A stretch of DNA of 32,437 bases from the NCBI GenBank assembly GCA_044369995.1, contig JBILWG010000007.1:1-32437 (forward strand), given 5' to 3'. This document shows positions 16,861 through 25,130 of this stretch, one piece after another. The notes below the pieces were generated by a model that was not told the DNA's origin, did no database searches, and was given only the letters and a program-made list of their open reading frames with translations. The first letter of the stretch is position 1. Each line of letters opens with the position of its first letter. Both the position numbers and the translations under genes were made by a program. Source of the DNA: F1-60-MAGs149 sp044369995 (GTDB taxonomy: Bacteria > Actinomycetota > Thermoleophilia > Gaiellales > F1-60-MAGs149).

Positions 16861-17328
16861 ATGGCGAACATCAACCGAGTCATCCTCGTCGGCAACCTGA
16901 CCCGCGACCCCGAGCTGCGCTCGACGGGCAGCGGCCTGTCGGTCTGCACGATCCGCATCGCCGTGAACAATCGCCGCAAGAAGGGCGATACGGGCGAGTG
17001 GGTCGAAGAGCCCAACTACTTCAACGTCACCACCTTCGGCGCGCAGGCGGATAACGTCGCGCGCTTCCTCGCCAAGGGCCGCCAGGTTGCCGTCGACGGC
17101 CGCCTGTCCTGGAGCGAGTACGAGGCCAAGGACGGCTCCGGCAAGCGCGAGCGCGTCGAGGTCATCGCCGACACGGTCCAGTTCATCGGCCCCCGCGAGG
17201 GCGGCTCCGGTGGCGGCGGCGGTGGCAGCGACTGGTCCGCCCCGGCAGCAGCGCCTGCGCCTGCCGCCGATATCCCTGACGCATGGTCCGGCGGCGCCGC
17301 CGCCCAAGACGACGACATTCCCTTCTGA
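16861..17328 (+). CDS. ssb: Single-stranded DNA-binding protein
   Basis: A 155-residue SSB. The OB fold covers about residues 1-108 (NRVILVGNLTRDPELR at the start, YFNVTTFGAQADNVARFL in the middle), followed by a Gly-rich then Ala/Pro-rich flexible linker and the conserved acidic tip DDDIPF that recruits replication and repair proteins. It works as a tetramer. The usual neighbour rpsR is absent: only 16 bases separate the ssb stop from the rplI start. Confidence 0.97.
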   Translation: MANINRVILVGNLTRDPELRSTGSGLSVCTIRIAVNNRRKKGDTGEWVEEPNYFNVTTFGAQADNVARFLAKGRQVAVDGRLSWSEYEAKDGSGKRERVEVIADTVQFIGPREGGSGGGGGGSDWSAPAAAPAPAADIPDAWSGGAAAQDDDIPF

Positions 17329-17344
17329 TCGACGAGGACGACTG

Positions 17345-17914
17345 ATGGCACGCACTGGCAACCGCAAGGCGATTCTGCTCGACGACGTCGAGCACCTCGG
17401 GCACCGCGGCGACATCGTCGCCGTCTCCCGTGGCTACCTCCGCAACTATCTCGTGCCGCGCAAGCTGGCCGAGGAGGCGACGAATGCCCGTGTCGCCGAG
17501 GTCGAGAAGCTGGCCGCGACGCGCGCCGCACAGGAGGCGCGCACGGCCGAGCAGGCGCAGACGATCGCCTCGACGCTGACGAAGACGGTTCTGACGATCC
17601 CGATGCGTTCGGGTCCGGATGGTCGCCTCTACGGCTCCGTCACCGCCGCCGACCTGGCCGACGAGATCTGGCGCACCCGCAAGATCCGCGTCGACCGTCG
17701 CAAGATCCGCCTCGAGGAGCCGATCAAGGCCGTCGGTGCGTACCTGGTCGAGATCGACGTCTTCACCGATGTCCGCGCCGCCGTCAAGACCCAGGTCATC
17801 GCGGCCGAGGGCTTCGAGCTGGATGAGGCGCCCGTCGCCGAGGTCGAGGCCGCCGAGATCGCCGAGATCGCCGAGGACGTCGTCGACGACGCCGCGGCTG
17901 CGACGGACGAGTAG
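17345..17914 (+). CDS. rplI: 50S ribosomal protein L9
   Basis: This 189-residue L9 has the N-terminal rRNA-binding domain (ILLDDVEHLGHRGDIVAVSR, then GYLRNYLVPRKLA), the long connecting helix (about 50-80) and the C-terminal domain (about 85-150). It carries an extra acidic Ala/Glu/Asp tail of about 35 residues, making it longer than the usual 150. The ATG at 17345 has GAGGA upstream. The gene follows ssb directly where rpsR is normally found. Confidence 0.96.
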   Translation: MARTGNRKAILLDDVEHLGHRGDIVAVSRGYLRNYLVPRKLAEEATNARVAEVEKLAATRAAQEARTAEQAQTIASTLTKTVLTIPMRSGPDGRLYGSVTAADLADEIWRTRKIRVDRRKIRLEEPIKAVGAYLVEIDVFTDVRAAVKTQVIAAEGFELDEAPVAEVEAAEIAEIAEDVVDDAAAATDE

Positions 17915-17926
17915 CGAGGCAGCGGG

Positions 17927-19273
17927 ATGACGCCCGCGCCAGAGGGAGCGAATCTCCCGCCCCAGGATCTCGACGCCGAGGAGGCCGTGCTCGGCGCGAT
18001 GATGATCAACGATCAGGCCGTGCTGACGGCGTCGGAGATCATCACGGATCCGGGCGAGTTCTACCGGGAGGCGCACGGCACGGTCTACCGCGCGATTCTC
18101 GCGCTGCTCGCCCGCAGCGAGCCGATCGATGCGGTGACGGTGTCGGACGAGCTGGAGCGCATGGGGGCGCTCGAGCAGGTTGGCGGCCGCGGCTTCATCT
18201 TCGGACTGTCGTCGAGCGTCACCGTTGCCGCGAACGTCAAGAGCCACGCGCAGATCGTCCGCGACCTCGCCCTGCTGCGCCGCGTGGCGGCGGCGGGCCT
18301 CGAGATCGCCGAGCTCGGCTACGGCCGTCAGGGCGACGTGCGCGAGATCCTCGATCGGGCCGAGTCCGCCATCTTCGATGTCGCCCAGTCGCGCACGACG
18401 AGCGACATCGTCCCGATCGGCGGTCTGCTCGGCGATGAGGTCGAGCGCATCTCCGCCGCGGCCGAGCACCGCGGGCTGACGGGCGCCTCGTCGGGCCTGC
18501 GCGATCTCGACAAGATCACCTCCGGCTTCCAGGCGTCGAACCTGATCATCCTCGCGGCGCGCCCGGCGATGGGCAAGACCTCGCTGGCGCTCGGCATCGC
18601 CCGCCATCTCGGCGTCAACGCCCGCGTCCCCGTCGTGGTCTTCAGTCTCGAGATGTCGCGCGGCGAGATCGCCCAGCGCTTCATCGCGACGGAGGCCCGT
18701 GTCGACTCCACGCGTATGCGCTCCGGCGACGTGCGCGAGGAGGACTGGATGCGCATCCAGGACGCCTGCAACCGCCTCTCGGAGGCGCCGATCTACGTCG
18801 ACGACACGGCGGGCATCAACCTGATGGAGATCCGCTCGAAGGCGCGGCGCCTGAAGGCGAAGGAGCCGGACCTCGGGCTGGTGATGATTGACTACCTGCA
18901 GCTGATGAGCTCCGGCTCGAACGAGGAGAATCGCGTGCAGGAGATCAGCCAGATCTCGCGCCAGTTGAAAGTGCTCGCCCGCGATCTCGAGGTGCCCGTG
19001 ATCGCGCTGTCGCAGCTCTCGCGCGGCGTGGAGTCGCGCACGGACAAGCGCCCGCTGCTGTCGGATCTTCGTGAGAGCGGAAGCATCGAGCAGGACGCCG
19101 ACGTCGTGATGTTCATCTATCGCGACGACTACTACAACAAGGAGACGTCGGAGAAGCCGGGCACGGCCGAGCTGATCGTGGCCAAGCACCGCAATGGCGC
19201 GGTGGGCACGGTCGATCTCGCGTTCATGCCGCACTACACGACGTTCGCCGATCTGGCACGAGGAGAGGTCTAG
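17927..19273 (+). CDS. dnaB: Replicative DNA helicase DnaB
   Basis: This 448-residue hexameric helicase unwinds DNA ahead of the replisome. The N-terminal primase-interacting domain starts NLPPQDLDAEEAVLGAMM. The RecA-like motor has Walker A ARPAMGKTS (about 211-219), VFSLEMS, Walker B MIDYLQLM, SQLSRGVE, and DLRESGSIEQDAD. No intein interrupts the P-loop, a site often invaded in actinobacteria. The ATG at 17927 lies 12 bases after the rplI stop. The purA ATG follows its TAG stop with no gap. Confidence 0.97.
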   Translation: MTPAPEGANLPPQDLDAEEAVLGAMMINDQAVLTASEIITDPGEFYREAHGTVYRAILALLARSEPIDAVTVSDELERMGALEQVGGRGFIFGLSSSVTVAANVKSHAQIVRDLALLRRVAAAGLEIAELGYGRQGDVREILDRAESAIFDVAQSRTTSDIVPIGGLLGDEVERISAAAEHRGLTGASSGLRDLDKITSGFQASNLIILAARPAMGKTSLALGIARHLGVNARVPVVVFSLEMSRGEIAQRFIATEARVDSTRMRSGDVREEDWMRIQDACNRLSEAPIYVDDTAGINLMEIRSKARRLKAKEPDLGLVMIDYLQLMSSGSNEENRVQEISQISRQLKVLARDLEVPVIALSQLSRGVESRTDKRPLLSDLRESGSIEQDADVVMFIYRDDYYNKETSEKPGTAELIVAKHRNGAVGTVDLAFMPHYTTFADLARGEV

Positions 19274-20581
19274 ATGAGCGGTGCGGTTGTGATCGGCGCC
19301 CAGTGGGGCGATGAGGGCAAGGGCAAGATCGTCGATCTCCTCGCGGAGCGCTTCGAGATCGTCGCGCGCTACCAGGGCGGCAACAATGCCGGCCATACGG
19401 TGGTGCATGGCGACGAGACGTTCAAGTTCCATCTGCTGCCGAGCGGCATCCTGGAGCCCGACAAGCTGTGCATCCTCGGCAACGGCGTCGTGATCGATCC
19501 CGAGGTGCTGGTCGGCGAGCTCGACGCGCTCGAGGCGCGCGGCCGCTCGACGGCGGGTCTGCGCATCTCGATGAACGCGCACGTGATCATGCCGTGGCAC
19601 CGCCTGCTCGATTCGCAGAACGAGGTGAGCCTCGGGTCGCTGCAGATCGGCACGACGCGGCGCGGCATCGGCCCGGCGTACGCCGACAAGGCCTCGCGTG
19701 TCGGCATTCGCGTGCAGGACCTGTTCGACCTCGGCATCCTGCAGAAGAAGGTCGCGGCGGCGCTCGCCGTGCGCAACCGCGAGATCCTGCGCGGCCGCGA
19801 TCAGGGCCCCCTCTATCCGAACAAGGTGGTGGAGGAGCTGGCGCCGTTCGCCGCGCGCCTCGAGCCGTACGCGGCCGATACCTCGCTGCTGATCGACGAG
19901 GCCTTCAAGGCCGGCAAGCGCGTGCTCTTCGAGGGCGCGCAGGGCACGCTGCTCGATCTCGACAACGGCACGTACCCGTTCGTCACGTCGTCGAACCCGA
20001 TCGCCGGCGGCGCGTGCACGGGCACCGGCGTCGGTCCGACCAAGATCGACAGCGTGCTCGGCATCGCCAAGGCGTACCTCACACGCGTCGGCGCGGGTCC
20101 GTTCCCGAGCGAGGCCGATGCGGAGCGGGGTACGAAGATCCGCGACATCGGCGCCGAGTTCGGCACGACGACGGGGCGCGAGCGCCGCTGCGGTTGGCTC
20201 GACCTCGTCGGCCTGCGCTACGCGGTGCGCCTCAATGGCCTGACCGAGCTGGTCCTGACGAAGCTCGACGTCCTCTCCGAGTTCAACTCGATCCCCGTCT
20301 GCGTGGCGTACAAGCTGCCCGACGGCACGATCACGGAGGAGTTCCCGGCGCACCAGTCCGACTTCCACCACGCCGAGCCGGTGTGGGAGGATCGTCCGGG
20401 CTGGAACACCGACATCTCCGACGCGACCGAGTGGGACCAGCTGCCGCAGGCCGCGCGCGACTACGTGGACTGGGTGGCCGACCAGCTCGGCATCCCCGTC
20501 ACGCTCGTCGGCGTCGGCGTTCGCCGCGACCAGGTCCTCGCGCCGCACGGCATGGAGGCCGTGGCGCGGAGCGCGCGTTGA
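19274..20581 (+). CDS. purA: Adenylosuccinate synthetase
   Basis: A 435-residue enzyme joining IMP and aspartate with GTP, the first step from IMP to AMP. GDEGKGK (12-18, catalytic Asp 13) and NNAGHTV (His 41) are intact, with GTTTGRERRCGWLD later on. The ATG directly follows the dnaB TAG, with a GAGGAGAGG Shine-Dalgarno inside the end of dnaB, so it belongs to the same transcript. The purD start overlaps its stop by four bases. Confidence 0.97.
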   Translation: MSGAVVIGAQWGDEGKGKIVDLLAERFEIVARYQGGNNAGHTVVHGDETFKFHLLPSGILEPDKLCILGNGVVIDPEVLVGELDALEARGRSTAGLRISMNAHVIMPWHRLLDSQNEVSLGSLQIGTTRRGIGPAYADKASRVGIRVQDLFDLGILQKKVAAALAVRNREILRGRDQGPLYPNKVVEELAPFAARLEPYAADTSLLIDEAFKAGKRVLFEGAQGTLLDLDNGTYPFVTSSNPIAGGACTGTGVGPTKIDSVLGIAKAYLTRVGAGPFPSEADAERGTKIRDIGAEFGTTTGRERRCGWLDLVGLRYAVRLNGLTELVLTKLDVLSEFNSIPVCVAYKLPDGTITEEFPAHQSDFHHAEPVWEDRPGWNTDISDATEWDQLPQAARDYVDWVADQLGIPVTLVGVGVRRDQVLAPHGMEAVARSAR

Positions 20582-21843
20582 GGGTCCTCGTCGTCGGTGC
20601 GGGCGGGCGCGAGCACGCGCTCGTGTCCGTGATCGCCGCGAGCCCGCTCTGCCTCGAGGTCCACGCCGCGCCGGGCAATCCCGGCATCGCGCTGGTCGGC
20701 AAGTGCCACCCGGTCAAGGTCGATGACATCGACGGCCAAGTGGCGCTCGCGCGCGAGCTGAAGGCCGACCTCGTCGTCGTGGGTCCCGAGGTGCCACTGG
20801 TGCTCGGTCTCGCCGATCGCCTGCGCAAGGAGGGCATCGCGGTCTTCGGGCCGAGCGCTGCTGCCGCGCAGGTCGAGGGCTCGAAGGCCTTCACGAAGGA
20901 GCTGCTGGAGGCCGCTGGCGTCGACACCGCCGAGGCGTACGCCGTCGCCACGCTCGACGAGGCGCGCGAGGCGATCGCGAAGCTCGGCGGCCGCTGCGTG
21001 GTGAAGGCCGACGGGCTGGCCGCCGGCAAGGGCGTCGTGGTGTGCGACGAGGCGGCCGAGGCAGAGCAGGCCGCCGACGAGCTGCTCGGCGGTTCGCTGG
21101 GTACGGCCGGCGCCACGCTGGTGATCGAGGAGCGCATGGAGGGTCCCGAGCTGTCGGTCCTCGCGTTGTGCGACGGCGAGGCGGCTGTGCCGCTGCCGAG
21201 CGCGCGCGACTACAAGCGCATCGGCGAGGGTGGCACCGGCCCCAACACGGGCGGCATGGGTGCGATCTCGCCAGCTCCCGGCGTCTCCGACGAGGATGCC
21301 CAGCGCATCGTCGACACGGTCCACAAGCCGATCCTGCGCGAGCTGCTCAACCGCGGCATCCGCTTCTCCGGCTGCCTGTACGCGGGCCTGATGCTCACCG
21401 CGACCGGCCCGCGCGTCCTGGAGTTCAACGTGCGCTTCGGCGACCCCGAGACCGAGGCCGTGCTGCCGCGGCTCGGCGAGGACCTGCTGCCGTTCCTCAT
21501 GGCCTGCGCCAACGGCACGCTGCAGGACGGCACGCTGCGCACGATCCCGGGCGCGGCCGTGACGGTGATCCTCGCCTCGCGCGGCTATCCGGCGTCGTCC
21601 GAGTCGGGCACCCCGATCATGGGTGTGGCTGAGGCGGGCCGCCTGCGCGACACCGCGGTCTTCCATGCCGGCACCGCGCTCGAGGGCGGGCAGCTCGTCA
21701 CTGCCGGAGGTCGCGTGCTCGCCGTCACCGCCCGTGGTGCTGATGGTGACGCTGCGAGGATCGCCGCCTACGACGCCGCGTCCAAGATCGCGTTCGACGG
21801 GATGCAGCTGCGTTCCGACATCGGCTCCGACTCCCAGGGCTGA
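20578..21843 (+). CDS. purD: Phosphoribosylamine-glycine ligase (GARS)
   Basis: A 421-residue ATP-grasp enzyme that joins phosphoribosylamine and glycine, step two of purine synthesis. It begins with the family signature RVLVVGAGGREHAL and shows VVKADGLAAGKGVVV (ATP-grasp), GPNTGGMGAISPAP and EFNVRFGDPETEAVLP. The frame is open upstream through purA, but the family begins at the TTG at 20578, which overlaps the purA TGA by four bases. The gene is followed by a terminator-like hairpin and a vapBC pair. Confidence 0.94.
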   Translation: MRVLVVGAGGREHALVSVIAASPLCLEVHAAPGNPGIALVGKCHPVKVDDIDGQVALARELKADLVVVGPEVPLVLGLADRLRKEGIAVFGPSAAAAQVEGSKAFTKELLEAAGVDTAEAYAVATLDEAREAIAKLGGRCVVKADGLAAGKGVVVCDEAAEAEQAADELLGGSLGTAGATLVIEERMEGPELSVLALCDGEAAVPLPSARDYKRIGEGGTGPNTGGMGAISPAPGVSDEDAQRIVDTVHKPILRELLNRGIRFSGCLYAGLMLTATGPRVLEFNVRFGDPETEAVLPRLGEDLLPFLMACANGTLQDGTLRTIPGAAVTVILASRGYPASSESGTPIMGVAEAGRLRDTAVFHAGTALEGGQLVTAGGRVLAVTARGADGDAARIAAYDAASKIAFDGMQLRSDIGSDSQG

Positions 21844-21861
21844 TCTCCGCGCTCGATGACG

Positions 21862-21880
21862 CCGCCGGGTTCCCCGGCGG
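21862..21880 (+). terminator. Hairpin after purD
   Basis: An 8-base stem CCGCCGGG (21862-21869), loop TTC, CCCGGCGG (21873-21880), 18 bases after the purD stop; no T-tract. It probably ends the rpsF-to-purD transcript and separates it from the vapBC pair. Confidence 0.55.
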
Positions 21881-21942
21881 TGCGTGGGTGAAGCGAGTCG
21901 TGTTGCCCGCATGTCCGTTGTTGCCGTCCCTGTCCATGGTTG

Positions 21943-21963
21943 AGCACAGGTCCGGCGTGTGCT
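21943..21963. promoter_or_regulatory. Dyad upstream of vapBC pair 3
   Basis: AGCACA (21943-21948) and TGTGCT (21958-21963) form an inverted repeat with a nine-base spacer, 45 bases before the antitoxin start. It is a candidate antitoxin operator, though short. Confidence 0.3.
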
Positions 21964-22007
21964 GCTCTGCGTGGCCGGCGATCGCGCACCCTGAGGAGGC
22001 GATGGCG

Positions 22008-22352
22008 ATGACCGAACCGCACAAGCCGATGCGGCGACTGAAGCAGTCGCGCACGACGCGGCGCGTGACGCTGAACGTCGATGAGGAGCTGCTGCGCGAG
22101 GCGGGGGAGTTCCTCGGCACGACGTCGATGACCGAGACGATCAACGGCGCGCTGGACGAGTACGTGAGCCTGCAGATGCGGCTGCGTGCCGCCAATCGCG
22201 AGCTGGCCCTCACGCCGGAGATGCTCGACGAGATCCGGAAGCCGCGCACGTTTTGGTCGCGATGGTGGACACGTCGGTCTGGGTGTGGTCGCAGCGGAGG
22301 TCCGAGCTTCGGGATGAGTTGCTCTTGCGGGCGGCCGCCGACGAGGTCGTGA
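22008..22352 (+). CDS. Antitoxin, ribbon-helix-helix VapB-like (pair 3)
   Basis: A 114-residue protein whose first about 80 residues look like a VapB antitoxin: RRVTLNVDEELLREAGEFLG with TSMTETINGALDEY is a ribbon-helix-helix DNA-binding segment. The ATG at 22008 is set by a strong GAGGAGG (21993-21999) eight bases upstream; the ATG at 22002 is too close. After about residue 82 (PRTFW) the sequence becomes Arg/Ser/Trp/Cys-rich and overlaps the toxin frame by 91 bases. That tail looks like out-of-frame reading, so the original stop may have been lost through a small indel. Confidence 0.75.
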   Translation: MTEPHKPMRRLKQSRTTRRVTLNVDEELLREAGEFLGTTSMTETINGALDEYVSLQMRLRAANRELALTPEMLDEIRKPRTFWSRWWTRRSGCGRSGGPSFGMSCSCGRPPTRS

Positions 22353-22669
22353 TCTGCCATCCCGTTCTCTTCGAGCTGCTGTATTCGGCGCAGAACGGCG
22401 CCGAATTCGAGGAGGGTCGAGGCGACTACGAGCAATACCCGTTCGTACCGGTCGATGACGTCGTCTGGGCGCGCGCGCTCGACGTGAACGAGCGGATGGC
22501 CCATCCAGGCGGCATGCACCACCGCCAGGTGCGCCAACCCGATCTCCTGATCGCCGCGGCGGCGGAGCTCGCCGGCATCCCGGTGCTCCACTACGACGCC
22601 GACTACGACCGCATCGGTGCGATCACTGGCCAGCCCATGCAGTGGCTGAGGCCGTGCGGCAGCCTGTAG
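22262..22669 (+). CDS. PIN-domain ribonuclease toxin, VapC-like (pair 3)
   Basis: A 135-residue PIN protein with the acidic residues in MVDTSVWVWS, HPVLFELLYSA, RQPDLLIAAAAE and YDADYDRI. The ATG at 22262 matches the usual VapC beginning; a TTG at 22253 is an in-frame alternative. It overlaps the antitoxin frame by 91 bases, far more than the one-base overlaps of the other two pairs in this window. It lies between purD and purB and is of a different antitoxin class from pairs 1 and 2. Confidence 0.88.
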   Translation: MVDTSVWVWSQRRSELRDELLLRAAADEVVICHPVLFELLYSAQNGAEFEEGRGDYEQYPFVPVDDVVWARALDVNERMAHPGGMHHRQVRQPDLLIAAAAELAGIPVLHYDADYDRIGAITGQPMQWLRPCGSL

Positions 22670-22689
22670 CCGCCATCCGGCTCCCTGAC

Positions 22690-22695
22690 TAGTCT
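22690..22695 (+). promoter_or_regulatory. -10 box of purB
   Basis: TAGTCT ends seven bases before the GTG at 22703. The preceding bases make TCCCTGACTAG (22682-22692), identical to 5366-5376 in the vapBC pair 1 promoter, with the -10 box at the same offset. Confidence 0.45.
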
Positions 22696-22702
22696 GGTGG
22701 GA

Positions 22703-23992
22703 GTGATCTCCCGCTACACGCGACCTGGGATGGGCGCCGTCTGGACAGACGAGCGACGACTCGGCGCATGGCTGGAGGTCGAGCTTGCCGCGACCGACGC
22801 GCACGTGGCGCTCGGTGTGGTGCCGGCCGAGGATGCCGCCGCGATCCGCAAGGACGCTCGCGTTGATGTGGCCCGGGCCAAGGAGATCGAGGAGCGCACG
22901 CATCACGATGTGATCGCGTTCACCGAGACGATCGCCGAGCAGGTCGGGCCGCCCGCGCGCTGGTTCCACTACGGGCTCACCTCGAGCGATGTGGTCGATA
23001 CCGGGCTTGCGCTGCAGCTGCGCGATGCCGGCGCGATTTTGCTGCAGGGTCTGGAGGAGGCGCGTGCCGCTGTCCTCGAGCGCGCGCTCGAGCACCGCGC
23101 CACGCCCTGCATGGGCCGCACCCACGGCGTACATGCCGAGCCGACCACGTTCGGGCTCAAGCTGCTCGGCTGGGTGTTCGAGCTCGACCGTGCGCACGCG
23201 CGTCTCGCGCAGGCCGTCGACGGCGTCTCCGTCGGCAAGCTGTCGGGCGCCGTCGGCGCCTACGGCAACATCGATCCGCAGGTCGAGGACCAGGTGCTCG
23301 CCGCGCTCGGCCTCGGCGTCGAGCCGGCCTCCACGCAGGTGGTGTGCCGCGATCGTCACGCCGCGTACCTCAGTGCCATCGCGATCGCGGGCGGCTCGCT
23401 CGACCGCTTCGCCACCGAGCTCCGGCACCTGCAGCGCAGCGAGGTGCGCGAGACGGAGGAGCCGTTCGGCAAGGGCCAGAAGGGCTCGTCGGCGATGCCG
23501 CACAAGAAGAATCCGATCACGTGCGAGCGCATCTCCGGCCTGGCCCGCGTGCTGCGCGGCAACGCCGTCGTCGGCATGGAGGACATGCCGCTCTGGCACG
23601 AGCGCGACATCTCGCACTCGTCGGCCGAGCGCGTCGTGCTCGCCGACTCGTCGATCCTGCTCGACTACATGCTCGCCAAGTTCACGTGGGTGATCGAGGG
23701 CCTCGTCGTGCGCACCGAGCGCATGCGCCAGAACCTCGACGCCTCGCAGGGCCTGCCGTTCTCCGGCCGTGTGCTGCTCGCGCTCGTCGAGGCGGGACTG
23801 TCCCGCGAGGACGCCTACGTCGTCGTCCAGCGCAACGCGCTGCAGGCGTGGGAGACGGGCGAGCACCTGCGCGACCTCGTGCTCGCCGATCCCGACGCCC
23901 AGCAGCTCGACGCGGCGGTGATCGACAAGGCGTTCTCGCTCGACGAGGTGCTCGCCAGCACCGAGATACCGTTCGGACGGCTCGGCGCATGA
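22703..23992 (+). CDS. purB: Adenylosuccinate lyase
   Basis: A 429-residue fumarase-superfamily enzyme used twice in purine synthesis, cleaving SAICAR to AICAR and adenylosuccinate to AMP. It starts ISRYTRPGMGAVW, close to the family consensus, which favours the GTG at 22703 over 22697. TSSDVVDTGLALQL, the catalytic-His segment GRTHGVHAEP, and the signature loop SSAMPHKKNP (about 263-272) are intact. The start is probably leaderless. purC overlaps its stop by four bases, beginning the tight purB-purC-purS-purQ run. Confidence 0.96.
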   Translation: MISRYTRPGMGAVWTDERRLGAWLEVELAATDAHVALGVVPAEDAAAIRKDARVDVARAKEIEERTHHDVIAFTETIAEQVGPPARWFHYGLTSSDVVDTGLALQLRDAGAILLQGLEEARAAVLERALEHRATPCMGRTHGVHAEPTTFGLKLLGWVFELDRAHARLAQAVDGVSVGKLSGAVGAYGNIDPQVEDQVLAALGLGVEPASTQVVCRDRHAAYLSAIAIAGGSLDRFATELRHLQRSEVRETEEPFGKGQKGSSAMPHKKNPITCERISGLARVLRGNAVVGMEDMPLWHERDISHSSAERVVLADSSILLDYMLAKFTWVIEGLVVRTERMRQNLDASQGLPFSGRVLLALVEAGLSREDAYVVVQRNALQAWETGEHLRDLVLADPDAQQLDAAVIDKAFSLDEVLASTEIPFGRLGA

Positions 23993-24897
23993 GCGCCAAC
24001 CTCGAGAAGTACCTGATCGGGCGCGGCAAGGTCCGCGAGATCTACGACCTCGGCTCCGACGGGCTCCTGCTCGTGGCGAGCGACCGCATCAGCGCCTTCG
24101 ACGTGATCATGCCCAACCCGATTCCCGACAAGGGACGCGTGCTGACGGGCATGACGCTGTTCTGGCTCGACCGCACCCGCGGCATCGTCCCGAACCACCT
24201 GCGCGGGGCCTGGCCGGGCGAGCTGCCCGACGAGGCCAGCGCACCCGAGTTGCGCGGCCGCGCGATGCTCTGCGAGAAGCTGACGATGTTGCCGATCGAG
24301 TGCGTCGTGCGCGGTTACCTCGCCGGCTCCGGGTGGAAGGACTACCGCGCGAGCGGTGGCGAGGTCTCCGGGCACCGTCTGCCCGACGGGATGGAGGAGG
24401 CGCAGCAGCTGCCGACGCCGATCTTCACGCCCGCCACCAAGGCCGAGATGGGCGACCACGATGAGAACATCACCGTCGACCAGGCGCGCAACCTGATCGG
24501 CGCCGAGGAGCTCGCCGCTGTCGAGGCCGCGTCGATCGCGCTCTACGAGCACGCCGCCGCGCACGCCCGGGAGCGCGGCATCATCCTCGCCGACACGAAG
24601 TTCGAGTTCGGCTACGACGCCGACGGCCGCCTCGTGCTCGGCGACGAGGTGATGACGCCCGACTCGTCGCGCTGGTGGCCCGTCGACGGCTACCGCACCG
24701 GCATCTCGCCGCCGTCGTACGACAAGCAGTACGTGCGCGACTACCTGGAGACGCTCGACTGGGACAAGACGGCGCCGGGCCCCGAGCTGCCCGACGACGT
24801 CGTGCGCGGCACGGCCAATCGCTATCGCGAGGCCTACGAGGCCCTGACCGATTCGAGCTTCGACGACTATCTCGACAAGATGGAGGTGGAGCGGTGA
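23989..24897 (+). CDS. purC: SAICAR synthetase
   Basis: A 302-residue enzyme that joins CAIR and aspartate with ATP. It shows the family blocks GRGKVREIYDLG, LVASDRISAFDVIM, IECVVRGYLAGSGWKDY, ILADTKFEFG and SPPSYDKQYVRDYL. It is the longer form (about 300 residues) rather than the 240-residue enzyme of E. coli. The ATG overlaps the purB TGA by four bases and its own stop overlaps the purS GTG by four bases. Confidence 0.97.
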   Translation: MSANLEKYLIGRGKVREIYDLGSDGLLLVASDRISAFDVIMPNPIPDKGRVLTGMTLFWLDRTRGIVPNHLRGAWPGELPDEASAPELRGRAMLCEKLTMLPIECVVRGYLAGSGWKDYRASGGEVSGHRLPDGMEEAQQLPTPIFTPATKAEMGDHDENITVDQARNLIGAEELAAVEAASIALYEHAAAHARERGIILADTKFEFGYDADGRLVLGDEVMTPDSSRWWPVDGYRTGISPPSYDKQYVRDYLETLDWDKTAPGPELPDDVVRGTANRYREAYEALTDSSFDDYLDKMEVER

Positions 24898-25130
24898 GAG
24901 TCACCGTCCTCGTGCGGCCCAAGCAGGGCATCCGCGATCCCCAGGGTGAGGCCATCGGCCGCTCCCTCAACGGCCTCGGCTACGGCGTCTCCGCCGTCAG
25001 CGCCGGCAAGATCTTCGACCTCGATGTCGACACCGACGATGCGGCCGAGGCCAAGCGCATCGGTGAGGAGGCCGCCGCCAAGGTGCTCTCCAACGACCTG
25101 ATCGAGGGCTTCGAGGTGATCGTTGGCTAA
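24894..25130 (+). CDS. purS: FGAM synthase subunit PurS
   Basis: A 78-residue protein that bridges PurL and PurQ in the three-part FGAM synthase and helps channel ammonia. The pattern VTVLVRPKQGIRDPQGEAIGRSL followed by GKIFDLDVD is typical. The GTG start overlaps the purC stop by four bases. Its stop overlaps the purQ start by eight bases. Confidence 0.95.
   Translation: MRVTVLVRPKQGIRDPQGEAIGRSLNGLGYGVSAVSAGKIFDLDVDTDDAAEAKRIGEEAAAKVLSNDLIEGFEVIVG

Noticed and set aside
18520..18620. Intein in DnaB
   Set aside because: The Walker A region and all later motifs are continuous at normal spacing.
17183..20548. A minus-strand open frame of about 1,120 codons under rplI, dnaB and purA
   Set aside because: The plus strand encodes three unmistakable conserved proteins here. 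The antisense product is Arg/Ala/Asp-rich without domains, as expected from high-GC third positions.
21725..23866. A minus-strand open frame of about 710 codons across purD, vapBC pair 3 and purB
   Set aside because: Antisense to well supported genes; the sequence is His/Arg/Asp-rich shadow.
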